A DNA stretch of 33,567 nucleotides from an uncultured Bacteroidota bacterium (GCA_937861115.1 CALMBD010000058.1:1-33567), one strand, 5' to 3'; shown: positions 17,465-27,005, numbered from the stretch's first letter. The notes: generated by a model from the letters alone, not told the origin. A program made the numbers and translations.

Positions 17465-18235
17465 ATGACAACTCGCGCACTGCTCATTGAAGACGAACCG
17501 GAAGGACTGGAAAACCTTCAAAATCAACTGGCCAACTATTGCCCCGACGTAGAGATCGTCGCCACAGGCGGCTCGAATGCCGATCTGCTGCGACTCGCTT
17601 CAGAGGAAAACGAAGGCAAATTCGATGTGGCCTTTCTGGATATCAACCTGCCCGACGGCCTGGTTTTTCAGGCGCTCCAGCAGTTCGATGAAATACCCTT
17701 CGATATCATTTTTGTTACCGCCTTTGATAAATACGCGCTTCGCGCGTTCGAGTTTTCCGCGATCCATTACGTTGTAAAACCCATCGACGGGGAGGAACTC
17801 GTCAAAGCGGTCAGCAGAATACGCAGGCGCAATGCCGCCACCAAACAACGGGTGGAGGTGCTTCAACAAAATTATAATCCCAACGCTCCCAATGCTTTTG
17901 AAAAAATCGGCATTTCCGGACTCGACGGTATCCACTTTGTCCGGCTGCGCGATATTATCCGCCTAGAAGCGGAAGACAATTACACCCACTTCCTGCTCAA
18001 AAACGGCGAACGCATCACGGCAAGCCGCACCATCAAGGCATTTGAAGACACGCTGGCCTCGCTCGGCTTCGTAAGGGTGCACAAAAAGCATATCGTCAAC
18101 ATGAACTTCATGAAAACGTATATCAAGGGCGAAGGCGGCTATCTCGTGCTTGAAACCGGCGAAACGGTTGAAGTGTCGCGACGCAAAAAATCATCACTGA
18201 TCGACACCGTGCGGCGTACGCACGGTGAAATATGA
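17465..18235 (+). CDS. LytTR-family response regulator
   Basis: A 256-residue two-component regulator. The receiver domain (1-120) has the acidic pair E9-D10, phosphorylation site D59 in FLDINLPDG, T85 in FVTAFDKYA and K105 in VVKPIDGEE. The C-terminal LytTR DNA-binding domain (about 150-250) shows LRDIIRLEAEDNYTHFLLKNGERITASRTIKAFEDTL in segments and the FVRVHKKHIVN motif. Such proteins are usually phosphorylated by a membrane histidine kinase of the LytS/YehU (His_kinase) type, but no kinase gene lies in the window. The gene stands alone between hairpins at 17293-17327 and 18258-18288. A GACTTTTG element (17429-17436), one base off the TAnnTTTG box, may be its promoter. Target genes are unknown. 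Confidence 0.93.
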   Translation: MTTRALLIEDEPEGLENLQNQLANYCPDVEIVATGGSNADLLRLASEENEGKFDVAFLDINLPDGLVFQALQQFDEIPFDIIFVTAFDKYALRAFEFSAIHYVVKPIDGEELVKAVSRIRRRNAATKQRVEVLQQNYNPNAPNAFEKIGISGLDGIHFVRLRDIIRLEAEDNYTHFLLKNGERITASRTIKAFEDTLASLGFVRVHKKHIVNMNFMKTYIKGEGGYLVLETGETVEVSRRKKSSLIDTVRRTHGEI

Positions 18236-18257
18236 TAAAGTTTGAAATCCGGGAGTC

Positions 18258-18288
18258 GGGGCTGTGTAACGGACAATTTCACAGCCCC
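18258..18288 (+). terminator. Hairpin between LytTR regulator and ftsY
   Basis: GGGGCTGTG (18258-18266) pairs perfectly with CACAGCCCC (18280-18288). It starts 23 bases after the regulator stop codon. A short T4 follows only after CACC, so termination is probable but not certain. Confidence 0.55.
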
Positions 18289-18325
18289 CACCTTTTAACT
18301 TCAAACGCCAAACTCCAACCTTAAA

Positions 18326-19282
18326 ATGGGCTTTTTTGACAAATTTTTTAACCGGGAAAAGAAGGAAGACCTCGACAAGGGACTCGAGAAAACAAAAGAA
18401 GGATTTTTCGACAAACTTTCCCGGGCAGTTGCGGGCAAAAGCACGGTGGATGTCGAGGTGCTGGATGAACTGGAGAACGTGCTGATCAGCAGCGATGTAG
18501 GACTTGATACCACCGTAAAGATTATTGGGCGTATCGAAGAACGGGTGGCGCGTGATAAATACGTAAATACCTCCGAACTCAACGAGATACTTCGCGACGA
18601 GATCGTCCGATTGCTCGCGGAAAACAATACGGAAGACGCGGAAGATTTTGACGTGCCGGCCGGGAAGAAACCCTATGTCCTGCTTGTGATCGGCGTCAAC
18701 GGGGTGGGGAAGACCACCACGATCGGGAAACTGGCGCACCAGTTCAAACAAAACGGCTACAAGGTGGTGCTCGGCGCTGCCGATACCTTTCGCGCCGCGG
18801 CTGTGGATCAACTCAAGATATGGGCCGATCGCGTCGGCTGCGACTTCTATTCCAAAGGCATGAATGCCGACCCGGGCGCTGTTGCGTTCGAAACGACACA
18901 ATACGCCCTCGACAACCAGTGCGATATTGCCATCATCGATACGGCAGGTCGCCTGCACAACAAAACCCACCTGATGCAGGAACTGGGTAAAATACACCGT
19001 TCCATCGAGAAAAAACTGCCCGGCGCCCCGCACGACGTCCTGCTCGTACTGGATGCCTCCACCGGCCAGAATGCCCAGGAACAGGCCAAACAATTCACGG
19101 AGGTCGCACCGATCACCTGCCTGGCCCTGACCAAACTCGACGGCACCGCCAAAGGCGGCGTAGCCATCAGCATCAGCGACCAGTTCAGGATACCCATCCG
19201 GTACATTGGAGTAGGGGAGAGCATCGACAAACTGCAAATATTCAACAAACGCGCGTTTGTAGAGTCTCTTTTTCAACAGTAG
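18326..19282 (+). CDS. ftsY: Signal recognition particle receptor FtsY
   Basis: A 318-residue SRP GTPase that docks ribosome-SRP complexes at the inner membrane for co-translational insertion. The four-helix N domain spans about 25-105. The G domain shows GVNGVGKTT (123-131), ADTFRAAAVDQL (152-163), DTAGR (205-209) and TKLDG (269-273), and the C-terminal IPIRYIGVGESIDKLQIF is characteristic of FtsY rather than Ffh. The acidic A domain of E. coli is missing, but the first residues (MGFFDKFFNREKKE) form an amphipathic membrane-binding helix, as in short FtsY proteins. No M domain is present. The PBP4-type gene starts 6 bases after its stop, so the two are likely one operon. Confidence 0.97.
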   Translation: MGFFDKFFNREKKEDLDKGLEKTKEGFFDKLSRAVAGKSTVDVEVLDELENVLISSDVGLDTTVKIIGRIEERVARDKYVNTSELNEILRDEIVRLLAENNTEDAEDFDVPAGKKPYVLLVIGVNGVGKTTTIGKLAHQFKQNGYKVVLGAADTFRAAAVDQLKIWADRVGCDFYSKGMNADPGAVAFETTQYALDNQCDIAIIDTAGRLHNKTHLMQELGKIHRSIEKKLPGAPHDVLLVLDASTGQNAQEQAKQFTEVAPITCLALTKLDGTAKGGVAISISDQFRIPIRYIGVGESIDKLQIFNKRAFVESLFQQ

Positions 19283-19288
19283 CGCCGT

Positions 19289-20623
19289 ATGCGACGCCTT
19301 TCCTTTTTCCTGCTGCTGGCCATTGCCCTGTCCTCCTGCACCGCTACGCGTTTGCCGGGACACCGGTTTTCCGGGGCAATTCAACGGGAAGTGGCAAACT
19401 CTGCAGTATTTGGGAAAGCGTTCACCGGTTTTGTTCTGATGGACCCGGCCAGCGGAAAGGTCCTTGCCGATGTAAACGGCGATCACTATTTCACGCCGGC
19501 CTCCAATACAAAGATTTTGACGCTGTACACCTGTCTCAGGGTGTTGGGCGATTCGATGCCGGGAATGATCTGGAGCCGGGACGAGCGGTCGGTTACATTG
19601 GCACCCGTTGGCGACCCGACCTTTTTGCATCCCCTGTTTCAGGCCTGGCAGCCGGTTATGGCGGATTTGCTGCATGTGCCGCAGGATCAGGCAATAATCG
19701 TGGATACCGGCAACTACAACATCCTGCCCCTTGGCCCCGGCTGGGCCTGGGACGACGCCGATTCCGACTATTCTGCCGAAAGAACCGGTTTTCCGATGTA
19801 CGGCAATACAAAAAGGCTGTTTGCCGCCGGTCCCGGCTCCCTGGATATCGAACCGGGATACTGGAAACAATACCTGCAAAGGTCCGACCGGGTTTCCGGA
19901 GACACTACTTTGCTCGTTCGCCAGTCCGGGGATAATACCGTTGTTTATACTTCCGGTGCGCCGGTTGATACTGCGTTTGAAGCATGGCTCCCGGTCCGGG
20001 AATCGGCCGCATACCTGCGCCTTTTGCTGGAAGATACACTCCACAGGAAGTTAACCTGGGGAACCGTGCGGGACAGTTTTGGAATGGTCCGGTATTCCTG
20101 TCCGGTCGACACCGTTTACCGCCGCATGATGCACCAGAGCGATAATTTTATCGCTGAACAGTTGCTGCTGGTCGCGTCAGGCGTCCGAACCGGCTTTTCC
20201 CAACTTAACCAGGATGCTGTTATTCGCTGGATGCTCGACAGCGTGTGGAACGATCTGCCCCAACGGCCCCGGTGGGTCGATGGCTCGGGCCTGTCGCGGT
20301 ATAACCTGGTCAGTCCGCGCGACCTCTCAGTCGTGTTGAAGCGACTCTGGGACGAACAACCGCACGAACGATTGTTCTCCCTGTTTCCGGCGGGTGGCGT
20401 AAGCGGAACCATCGCGGGTTTGTATCCGGGGAAAAACGGCAAACCCTATGTATTTGCCAAAACGGGCTCCATGAGCGGCGTGTACTGCCTGAGTGGTTTT
20501 TTGCGGACGGAACGCGGTAAAATCCTGATATTCAGTTTTATGAACAACAATTTTACCGGGAGCAACAAACCCCTGAAGGCGGAAATACAGCGTATCCTTG
20601 AATTCATCCGGGATAATAACTGA
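19289..20623 (+). CDS. dacB: PBP4-type D-Ala-D-Ala carboxypeptidase/endopeptidase, lipoprotein
   Basis: A 444-residue S13-family penicillin-binding protein. The signal peptide ends in the lipobox LSSC with C17, so it is predicted to be a lipoprotein in the periplasm or outer membrane. The three active-site motifs are intact: S72-N-T-K75, S284-D-N286 and K391-T-G393, along with the DGSGLSRYN signature (331-339). It trims or cuts peptidoglycan stem peptides. Compared with E. coli PBP4 (about 477 residues) it is slightly short. It lies 6 bases downstream of ftsY and is probably co-transcribed. The next gene converges on it with only 13 bases between stops and no obvious terminator there. Confidence 0.92.
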   Translation: MRRLSFFLLLAIALSSCTATRLPGHRFSGAIQREVANSAVFGKAFTGFVLMDPASGKVLADVNGDHYFTPASNTKILTLYTCLRVLGDSMPGMIWSRDERSVTLAPVGDPTFLHPLFQAWQPVMADLLHVPQDQAIIVDTGNYNILPLGPGWAWDDADSDYSAERTGFPMYGNTKRLFAAGPGSLDIEPGYWKQYLQRSDRVSGDTTLLVRQSGDNTVVYTSGAPVDTAFEAWLPVRESAAYLRLLLEDTLHRKLTWGTVRDSFGMVRYSCPVDTVYRRMMHQSDNFIAEQLLLVASGVRTGFSQLNQDAVIRWMLDSVWNDLPQRPRWVDGSGLSRYNLVSPRDLSVVLKRLWDEQPHERLFSLFPAGGVSGTIAGLYPGKNGKPYVFAKTGSMSGVYCLSGFLRTERGKILIFSFMNNNFTGSNKPLKAEIQRILEFIRDNN

Positions 20624-20636
20624 CCCAAACAGCCTC

Positions 20637-23072
20637 TTAGCGGACGATGAGCACATCGCCGGATATCCATCCCGACCGGTTGCGTTGTGTGATCTGCGCC
20701 ACCCAAATATAAACGCCGGGGTCCGGCACACGACCCTGCACACGACCGTCCCAGCGCAGCAGATTTTCATTTTTGACGGAACAGAGCATATTGCCCCACC
20801 GGTCGTAGACCTGGAGTGTCAGCACATTTAAATCCACACCGAAGATTTCAAAAAAGGCATTTGCACCGGTGGTATAGGGGGCAAAGACATTGGGCGCAAA
20901 GTAGGCAAACCCGTCGCGACAATCGGCGCGATAGACATAGATCGAGTCTTCAAACCGACATTTCCGGTACTCGACGACCCGTCGGACCCAGCCGGTGTCG
21001 GCAAATTCAAACGCCGCAAATCCGGGCTCTTCATTCCAGTAAATTTCGCCGGCCACGCTGTTGCCGACGCTGAGTAGGAGGGGTTCGCCGGCACAAACCA
21101 GTGTGTCCGGGGGCAAAGGCGAGGGACTGGGGAAAGGATTCACAGAGACAAAATCAGAGGCGGAGCAATTTCCGAGGAATGCAGTGACCGCGTAATACCC
21201 CTGTTCCGTGACGGCCCGGCGGGGCGTCTCGACGCCATCGCTCCACCGGTACGATTCGGCATTGGGAGTCGTTGCATCGAGCCAGATGGTATCGATGCCG
21301 CAGATGGTCGTGTCGCCGGGCAGCATGACGTCCAGGTTATCGAGCACCTGGACCCGGATCGTGTCTGTGGCGACACAGGCGCCTGTCGAAGCGGTAACGA
21401 TGTAGGCGCCCGAGCCGTTTGCGGTCCTGACAGGCCCCGTGACGCCGTCGCTCCAGGCATACTGCTGGGCTTCGGCGGCCGACGCATCCAGTTTGACAGT
21501 AGCCCCCGTTCCACAAACGACTGTATCCGGTCCCAGACTGAACGGTAAGGGCCCGGGCAGCACTTTTAGTGCCGCATCGAAAGTGTCCTGGCAAAAACCG
21601 TTTTTTACAACAAGCGAAATGGTCGTATTGCCCGGCGTATCGAAGGTGATGCCGCCAGCGCTTTTTACGCCCGATAATGTCGCCGGTAGCCCGCCCGGGA
21701 ACTTCCACTGGTAATTATCCGCCTGTCCGTTGCCTGTCGCGGATACAAAAAGGGGCTGGTACCGGCAAACTTCTCCGGGCACGAGCGAAATGCCGGTGAC
21801 GGGTTTTTCCTTTTCACAATAATCACGGATGCCGACGCTAAACGGAAAGAAATCGGATGATGCAGGCTGGGGCGGCGGGCGGTCTTCCGATTGCCAGTTG
21901 AATACAGCCGGTGTATCGAAAATATCGGTTAGTGGAATGACCACATCTTCAGCAGGGCATGCGCTGCATGCGCCCGACGCGTCTGTTTTTAGCAGCAAAT
22001 GCCCGCCGGGACGGTATCTGATGCCGGCTATGCCTCCGTCATTGGTTACAATACCCGCAGAAATGCCGTAATTGTGACACAAATCGTAGCGTTTGGCCCA
22101 CAAAAAGTCGCCGGCGGGCGAAAGGCAGATCATGTCGGCAACCGGCTGCTCCTTCGGGGTTTCGTAATTGAATATCAGCACGTCGCCGGTGGGTGACAGA
22201 ATCAGACCGGGTAGCCAGTTGAGGGCATTGGGCATTTCAAGCCGTTTGGCCCAGGCGATATTGCCGTCGCTATCGGTTCGCAACACGCATGCGGATTGGG
22301 GAAGCGGTCCGGTCTCGGTCGCAGCGAAGACCCAGCCGCCATCGGGAAGTTCGGCAAAAGCTTTGAACAGCAGTTGATTGTAACGGCGGCTCCAGACCAC
22401 CGTCCCGTCGGGCGAAATACGCAGGATAAAACCGTAATGCGCCGCCAGTTGTCCGTTACCACAGATCAGGAAACTGCCATCCTTGAGCCGTTGTAGGGTT
22501 CTGGGATAGTTTACCCCGTTGTTAAAAAGTATTTTGCTCCATACGATGCTGCCATCGGGTGCAACTTTGGTCATAACGAGGCGGCTGGGTTGGGAACTGC
22601 CGGTGGAACTGAACCGGGCCGATAATACGTATATGTTTCCATCCGGGTCGCTGCTGAGCCGGTTGTGCGCCCAATGCAGTACCTGTCCGTAGTGTACGGG
22701 AGTTTGCCAGACGGGCGCCCCGTCCGGTGCAAGTTTGGCGAGGATGAGGTAGTCGTCGAGCGCCGTGTTGTTGTTGTTCCGGTCGAACAGAGCCCAAACG
22801 CCGCCGTCGGGTGTTTTTTCCAGGTCGTAAATAAAGCGGGTAGAAGCCGTATCGCCTTTTCGAAGGGTATAACCGCCCAGCCATTGGCCGTCGGCGTCGA
22901 GGCGGATGATTTTTCCCAGAAAAGTGCCGAGCCAGAACGTGCCGTCTGCCGTTTGCTCGAGGCAAAAAATGCCGTTCAGGCTATCCAGTTGTTTTTGAAA
23001 GCCCGTTTGGCTGCTCAGATGGAGTGCAGGCAATAAAAAAAGGAAGCAAACAATAGCGCTACGACTACTCAT
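20637..23072 (-). CDS. Secreted propeller/PKD protein with gliding-type C-terminal domain
   Basis: An 811-residue secreted protein. The start is set at ATG 23072 because it gives a clean signal peptide (MSSRSAIVCFLFLLPALHLSSQ); the frame continues 17 codons upstream. Residues about 30-390 consist of repeated blades of the type DGSIVWSK, DGTVVWSRRY, DGNIAWAKRL and AGDFLWAKRY, suggesting a beta-propeller (PQQ/WD-like). A PKD-like domain follows (about 440-540: NGQADNYQWKFPGG and GNTTISLVVKNGFC), then two Ig-like repeats sharing the WSDGV motif. The last 90 residues (YFAPNVFAPY, LQVYDRWGNMLC, PDPGVYIWVAQI) match the CHU_C/gliding-motility-associated C-terminal domain, a T9SS signal. A surface or secreted binding role is likely. 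It converges with the dacB gene. Confidence 0.88.
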   Translation of the reverse strand: MSSRSAIVCFLFLLPALHLSSQTGFQKQLDSLNGIFCLEQTADGTFWLGTFLGKIIRLDADGQWLGGYTLRKGDTASTRFIYDLEKTPDGGVWALFDRNNNNTALDDYLILAKLAPDGAPVWQTPVHYGQVLHWAHNRLSSDPDGNIYVLSARFSSTGSSQPSRLVMTKVAPDGSIVWSKILFNNGVNYPRTLQRLKDGSFLICGNGQLAAHYGFILRISPDGTVVWSRRYNQLLFKAFAELPDGGWVFAATETGPLPQSACVLRTDSDGNIAWAKRLEMPNALNWLPGLILSPTGDVLIFNYETPKEQPVADMICLSPAGDFLWAKRYDLCHNYGISAGIVTNDGGIAGIRYRPGGHLLLKTDASGACSACPAEDVVIPLTDIFDTPAVFNWQSEDRPPPQPASSDFFPFSVGIRDYCEKEKPVTGISLVPGEVCRYQPLFVSATGNGQADNYQWKFPGGLPATLSGVKSAGGITFDTPGNTTISLVVKNGFCQDTFDAALKVLPGPLPFSLGPDTVVCGTGATVKLDASAAEAQQYAWSDGVTGPVRTANGSGAYIVTASTGACVATDTIRVQVLDNLDVMLPGDTTICGIDTIWLDATTPNAESYRWSDGVETPRRAVTEQGYYAVTAFLGNCSASDFVSVNPFPSPSPLPPDTLVCAGEPLLLSVGNSVAGEIYWNEEPGFAAFEFADTGWVRRVVEYRKCRFEDSIYVYRADCRDGFAYFAPNVFAPYTTGANAFFEIFGVDLNVLTLQVYDRWGNMLCSVKNENLLRWDGRVQGRVPDPGVYIWVAQITQRNRSGWISGDVLIVR

Positions 23073-23116
23073 GGGCTTTTGATTGCCCTTCGCATCAAAA
23101 CTGCAAAAGGCCTTTA

Positions 23117-23148
23117 TTGGCAAATAAACAATTTAAAACACTATTTTG
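23117..23148 (+). promoter_or_regulatory. Possible promoter of the beta-helix gene
   Basis: TTG (23117-23119) and TATTTTG (23142-23148) are 22 bases apart. The second box is one base shorter than TAnnTTTG, so this is tentative. It would give a leader of about 75 bases before ATG 23231. Confidence 0.25.
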
Positions 23149-23230
23149 TCGGTAATCGATGCAACCAATTTTTCCTTTTATCGACATTTGGGCAGGTTTT
23201 ATTAAAGAACACTCAAAAATGACATTTCTC

Positions 23231-25960
23231 ATGAAACAATTTTTCCAAATTTTGCTGCTTGTCGCAGCCATGTGTGCGTCTTCCTACGTGCAGGCGCAGA
23301 CGGTCTATGTCAACGCAACCGCTTCCGGCGCCAACGACGGCACGTCATGGACCAATGCCTACACCAGTCTCGATGCCGCCCTTGCCGGTGCAACTGCCGG
23401 TACTGAAATATGGGTTGCGGCCGGGATTTACAGGCCCTCCAACCCCAATCCGAACAACAGTTTTACGGTTCCCTCGGGAGTAAAACTTTACGGCGGATTT
23501 GCCGGAACAGAAACGATGTTGAGCCAGCGGAACTTTAACACCAATATCGTGGTGTTGAGCGGCGATATCAACGGAGATGACGTGACAGGCAATTATACGA
23601 CCAACAGGACCGACAATGCGAAGCACGTCGTGATCATACAGAATACCAATCCATCGGAACGCGCTGTTCTGGACGGTTTCAGGATACAGGGCGGCCATAC
23701 CAGCGACGTATCGACCGATCCGGAGATGCTGCGCCACGGCGGCGGCGTTTTTGCTGCGGCCAAATTAACGGTACGCAACTGCCTGTTTACCGACAACTTT
23801 GGCCGTGCGGGTGCCAGTCTTGCCGCTATTTCAGCCGATGCATCCGGTCTGGTGGTAGATAACTGTACCTTCAACGCCAACAACGCCACCCAGCAATCGG
23901 CGGGTATTTTTATCCGGAACCTCGACGGCGCCGATATAAACCGCTGTATTTTCAGCAACAATACCACCAACCGGGGCAGTCTCTACCCGCTCACTTCTAC
24001 AAATGTGGTGGTAGACAGTTGCCTGTTCGATTCCAATAATTCCGGCGCCAATAACTGCGGCGGCATGTTTACGTTCCAGACCTCGTTCACGCTGACCAAC
24101 AGCATTTTCCAGTTCAACACCGGGAATACCTCGCCGGCCATGTACAACGACGGCCGGATGGGCAGTCATTTCTTTACAATCGACAACTGCATCTTCGACG
24201 GCAACATCTCTACTGCGAATATCGGTGCGATGTATAACTTCCAGGCCTCCTTCCTGCTCAAGAACAGCATCTTCCGCAACAACAAGTCGAAAGCATTTGC
24301 AACGATGTACAACGACGGCCGCGACGATGAGGACTATTTCGTCATCGATAACTGCCTGTTTGAGAACAATATCGTGGACGACGGCAATCCGAACGCTTCC
24401 ACGTTTGGCGGCGCCATCAGCAACTGGCAGGCCACATATCTGCTGAAAAACACCACCTTCCTGAACAACGAAGCCGACAACGGCGGCGCCATTTACAACG
24501 ACGGCCGCGCATTCAACAGCGAGGCGGTCATAGACAGCTGCATTTTTCAGGGAAACAAGGGCAAGGTTTATGGCGGCGGCGCCGTGTATTTCTGGAAATC
24601 GAATGTAGACCTTGGGAATACCACGTTTACGGGCAACATGGGAGAAAATACTGCCGGAGCCTTCTACACGGGCGACTCTTCAGTATACAACATCCACAAC
24701 TGTGTTTTCGACGGTAATATGGCTGCATTCGGCGGAGGGGTGTCTTGCTACGGATCGACCAATACCGGCACTTTCACGGGATGCACGTTTTTGAACAATG
24801 AGGCAGAGACCAGCGGTGGCGCACTGATCAACGGATTTACCGCCAACGTAACCCTCAGCGATTGCACGTTTTCCCAGAACAACGCAGGCAATGCCGGCGG
24901 CGCCATCTCCAACCAGAACGCACTGACCAACCTGAGCATCGAGCGTTGCGTATTCAGCGAAAACAACGCTGCACTGCGTGGGGGCGCCATGAACATCTCT
25001 TCCGGTGTGAGTGTCGGGATCGACGAAGCACAGTTCCTGGGCAATTCGGCCGACGTGGGCGGTGCGATCCGGGTATTTGAGGATACGGTAGGCCAGACGG
25101 TACTGACCATCAATAACGCCGTTTTCCAGGACAATATCGCGTTCACACAAGCAGGCGCGCTCAATGTCGACAACTCCGACGTGGGATTGAGCAACTGTCT
25201 GTTTGCTTCCAACCTCAACCTGAGTTCCACGGGAGGCGCCGGCGGTGCAATTTCAAACAATGCGACCGAAGGGGAGACGGCCAATATCGTTGCGGTAAAC
25301 TGTACGTTTGGTGGAAACTTCGCACCACTGGGCGCATCTATCGCTCAGTTTGATGTAGGCGACGGTGTGGCTTCCCTTACCCTGCAAAACTGCATTTTGG
25401 CGGGCGATCTCGATAATTATGCTATCGAATCGGGCAATCCAACCGTTACCTCGCTTGGCGGCAACCTTTGCAGCGATGCTACCCTGACGCCATACTTCAC
25501 CGGCACCAACGATATCAACGAACAAGACCCCCTGTTCAACGATATTTCCATCTACGATTATCATATCCCGACCAACAGCCCGGCGATTGATATCGGTATT
25601 GCATCAGGTGCGCCCGCTACAGATCTGGATGGCAACCCGCGGATCAATGAGCCCGATGCCGGCTGTTATGAAAACCAGAGTGTTGTAGGCGTATTTGATG
25701 CGCCCAAAACAAGATTGCTCGGCGTCGTGCCGAATCCGGCGGTCGACTTCGCTCAACTCAGCCTGGAGCAGGCGTGGAATGGCGCCGTGACGATCGAGAT
25801 AGTCTCTACGACAGGAGCGATCGTGCGCACCCTGGCGGCTGAAAAGCAGACGGACAACTGGCAGTTCCGGCTCGATGTAAAAGACCTTCCGACAGGTACC
25901 TATATCGCCAAGGTACGTTCGGGTGATACCCTTTACGTGGGTAAAATCGTAAAGCGTTAA
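23231..25960 (+). CDS. Secreted parallel beta-helix protein with T9SS sorting domain
   Basis: A 909-residue secreted protein counted from ATG 23231, which begins a normal signal peptide (MKQFFQILLLVAAMCASSYVQAQ); in-frame ATGs at 23219 and 23159 are less likely. After the VYVNATASGANDGTSW opening typical of pectate-lyase-like and PMP-repeat surface proteins, residues about 130-780 are right-handed beta-helix rungs marked by GGA, NNT/NNC and FxxN repeats. Three longer units around the (M/I)YNDGR motif repeat nearly in tandem. The segment AIDIGIASGAPATDLDGNPR with DAGCYE matches the choice-of-anchor Q module. The last 80 residues (VVPNPAVDFAQLSLE to VGKIVKR) are a type A T9SS sorting domain. 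No catalytic residues are identifiable; it may bind or degrade polysaccharide, or act as an adhesin. Confidence 0.9.
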   Translation: MKQFFQILLLVAAMCASSYVQAQTVYVNATASGANDGTSWTNAYTSLDAALAGATAGTEIWVAAGIYRPSNPNPNNSFTVPSGVKLYGGFAGTETMLSQRNFNTNIVVLSGDINGDDVTGNYTTNRTDNAKHVVIIQNTNPSERAVLDGFRIQGGHTSDVSTDPEMLRHGGGVFAAAKLTVRNCLFTDNFGRAGASLAAISADASGLVVDNCTFNANNATQQSAGIFIRNLDGADINRCIFSNNTTNRGSLYPLTSTNVVVDSCLFDSNNSGANNCGGMFTFQTSFTLTNSIFQFNTGNTSPAMYNDGRMGSHFFTIDNCIFDGNISTANIGAMYNFQASFLLKNSIFRNNKSKAFATMYNDGRDDEDYFVIDNCLFENNIVDDGNPNASTFGGAISNWQATYLLKNTTFLNNEADNGGAIYNDGRAFNSEAVIDSCIFQGNKGKVYGGGAVYFWKSNVDLGNTTFTGNMGENTAGAFYTGDSSVYNIHNCVFDGNMAAFGGGVSCYGSTNTGTFTGCTFLNNEAETSGGALINGFTANVTLSDCTFSQNNAGNAGGAISNQNALTNLSIERCVFSENNAALRGGAMNISSGVSVGIDEAQFLGNSADVGGAIRVFEDTVGQTVLTINNAVFQDNIAFTQAGALNVDNSDVGLSNCLFASNLNLSSTGGAGGAISNNATEGETANIVAVNCTFGGNFAPLGASIAQFDVGDGVASLTLQNCILAGDLDNYAIESGNPTVTSLGGNLCSDATLTPYFTGTNDINEQDPLFNDISIYDYHIPTNSPAIDIGIASGAPATDLDGNPRINEPDAGCYENQSVVGVFDAPKTRLLGVVPNPAVDFAQLSLEQAWNGAVTIEIVSTTGAIVRTLAAEKQTDNWQFRLDVKDLPTGTYIAKVRSGDTLYVGKIVKR
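24140..24507 (+). repeat. Near-tandem coding repeats in the beta-helix gene
   Basis: The 17-base string ATGTACAACGACGGCCG occurs at 24140-24156 and 24305-24321, with a near copy (ATT for ATG) at 24491-24507. Spacings are 165 and 186 bases, so units of 55 and 62 residues are repeated within the same reading frame. Recent internal duplication is the simplest explanation. Confidence 0.8.
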
Positions 25961-26014
25961 AAAAGGGAGGGGTTTAGACGGGTCAGGGTGCAAGCCATGA
26001 CTGGTCTAAACCCC
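25959..26014. terminator. Bidirectional terminator between beta-helix and acetyltransferase genes
   Basis: GGGGTTTAGAC (25969-25979) pairs perfectly with GTCTAAACCCC (26004-26014). On the minus strand the stem is followed by CTCCC and T6, and on the plus strand by A and T4. It lies between two convergent genes. Confidence 0.7.
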
Positions 26015-26023
26015 ACTTTTACC

Positions 26024-26446
26024 CTAAATTTCCCTGAAAAAGTGCAAACTACTGATCCTGAACCCCTTGTTCAGGTATAGCCGGTGCGCGTCGTGGCGAG
26101 CGGGTCCGGAATCGAGCGTCACACAGGCGCAACCCTTCGCTTTGGCCAGCCCGAACACATGATCGAGCAACATGCCGGCGTACCCCTTTCCCCTGCAGGC
26201 CTCCAGTGTGCTGAGGTCGTCTACATATATCTGTTTCCCGTCGTATAATTTCCGCAGGTAGCGAAATCCGATAGCAGCAGCGGCCACGCCGTCTTTTTCT
26301 ATGAAAGCCAGTTCATAGCCCTCCTGCATCATTTCCCTGATCAGGGGAAGAAAGGATTCCTCTTTCAGGTGCGGACGCAGCAGGTGTAATACCGGCCAGC
26401 ATTTCAAAATATCGGCATCTGTTTGCGCGGTGGTGACGTGTGTCAT
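26024..26446 (-). CDS. GNAT-family N-acetyltransferase
   Basis: A 140-residue single-domain GNAT enzyme that would transfer an acetyl group from acetyl-CoA to an amine. The acetyl-CoA-binding loop is ACRGKGYAGMLLDHV (about 83-97, R/Q-x-x-G-x-G/A pattern), preceded by the strand IYVDDLSTL and followed by VTLDSGPARHDAHRLYLNKGF, which matches motif B of the family. The length is typical. It lies 52 bases downstream of the NTF2-like gene on the same strand, with the start at 26446. The substrate cannot be inferred. Confidence 0.9.
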   Translation of the reverse strand: MTHVTTAQTDADILKCWPVLHLLRPHLKEESFLPLIREMMQEGYELAFIEKDGVAAAAIGFRYLRKLYDGKQIYVDDLSTLEACRGKGYAGMLLDHVFGLAKAKGCACVTLDSGPARHDAHRLYLNKGFRISSLHFFREI

Positions 26447-26498
26447 GGCAGTTGTATAATGTTATTGGAACAGGAAGCCATTTGTCATTGATTTCCAT

Positions 26499-26930
26499 TC
26501 AACTGGAGTGGTCAACCACGATTACCCAGCGACCGGCGATTTTCTTCCAGAGCAGGGTGTAATACCCCTCGGGGGCATCTGTTGCACGGTTCAACAGCCA
26601 CTTGCCGGTAACAAAGGCATTTTCAGGCGACAGTATTTCAACGGACAGGATCGTGAAGGTCAGTTTGCCCATTTTTTCGGCGTCAGGATAACTTTTTTTG
26701 TAGTTGGCGAGGGTCTGTTCCCAGCCGAAAGTGAGTCCGCGGGAGCCAATGAAACGCAGGCTGTCCGATTTCCAGTAGCCCTCCATAAAGGCATCCAGAT
26801 CGGCCCGGTTCCAGGCATCTTCCTGGGCAGCCATGATGGATCGGATTTCGGATGCGTCGTCAGTAGTATTCTGTCCGCTGACAGTTAGTGTTGCAGCGCA
26901 TAGCCACAATAAGGAAAGCCAGTATTTCAT
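26499..26930 (-). CDS. Secreted NTF2-like (DUF4440/SnoaL-like) protein
   Basis: A 143-residue protein with a signal peptide ([20 protein letters not shown], cleavage after about residue 20). The mature part is one NTF2-like cone fold: [26 protein letters not shown] (27-52) is the usual first helix pair of DUF4440/SnoaL-like proteins, followed by LRFIGSRG and the strands [20 protein letters not shown] and [22 protein letters not shown]. Members are enzymes or ligand-binding proteins, and the function of this one is unknown. It may be co-transcribed with the GNAT gene 52 bases downstream. Confidence 0.88.
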   Translation of the reverse strand: MKYWLSLLWLCAATLTVSGQNTTDDASEIRSIMAAQEDAWNRADLDAFMEGYWKSDSLRFIGSRGLTFGWEQTLANYKKSYPDAEKMGKLTFTILSVEILSPENAFVTGKWLLNRATDAPEGYYTLLWKKIAGRWVIVVDHSS

Positions 26931-26974
26931 AAGTCCGGGAGGTGTAATTTGAACGCAACGGTTTGGGTATCAAA

Positions 26975-26999
26975 ACAAAAACCCCGCTTGCCAGCGGGG
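26975..26999 (-). terminator. Terminator of tRNA-Leu
   Basis: CCCCGCT (26982-26988) and AGCGGGG (26993-26999) form a perfect 7-base stem with a four-base loop, followed on the minus strand by T5 and GTTTTG. It lies just beyond the 3' end of tRNA-Leu. Confidence 0.8.
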
Positions 27000-27005
27000 C
27001 TTCTG

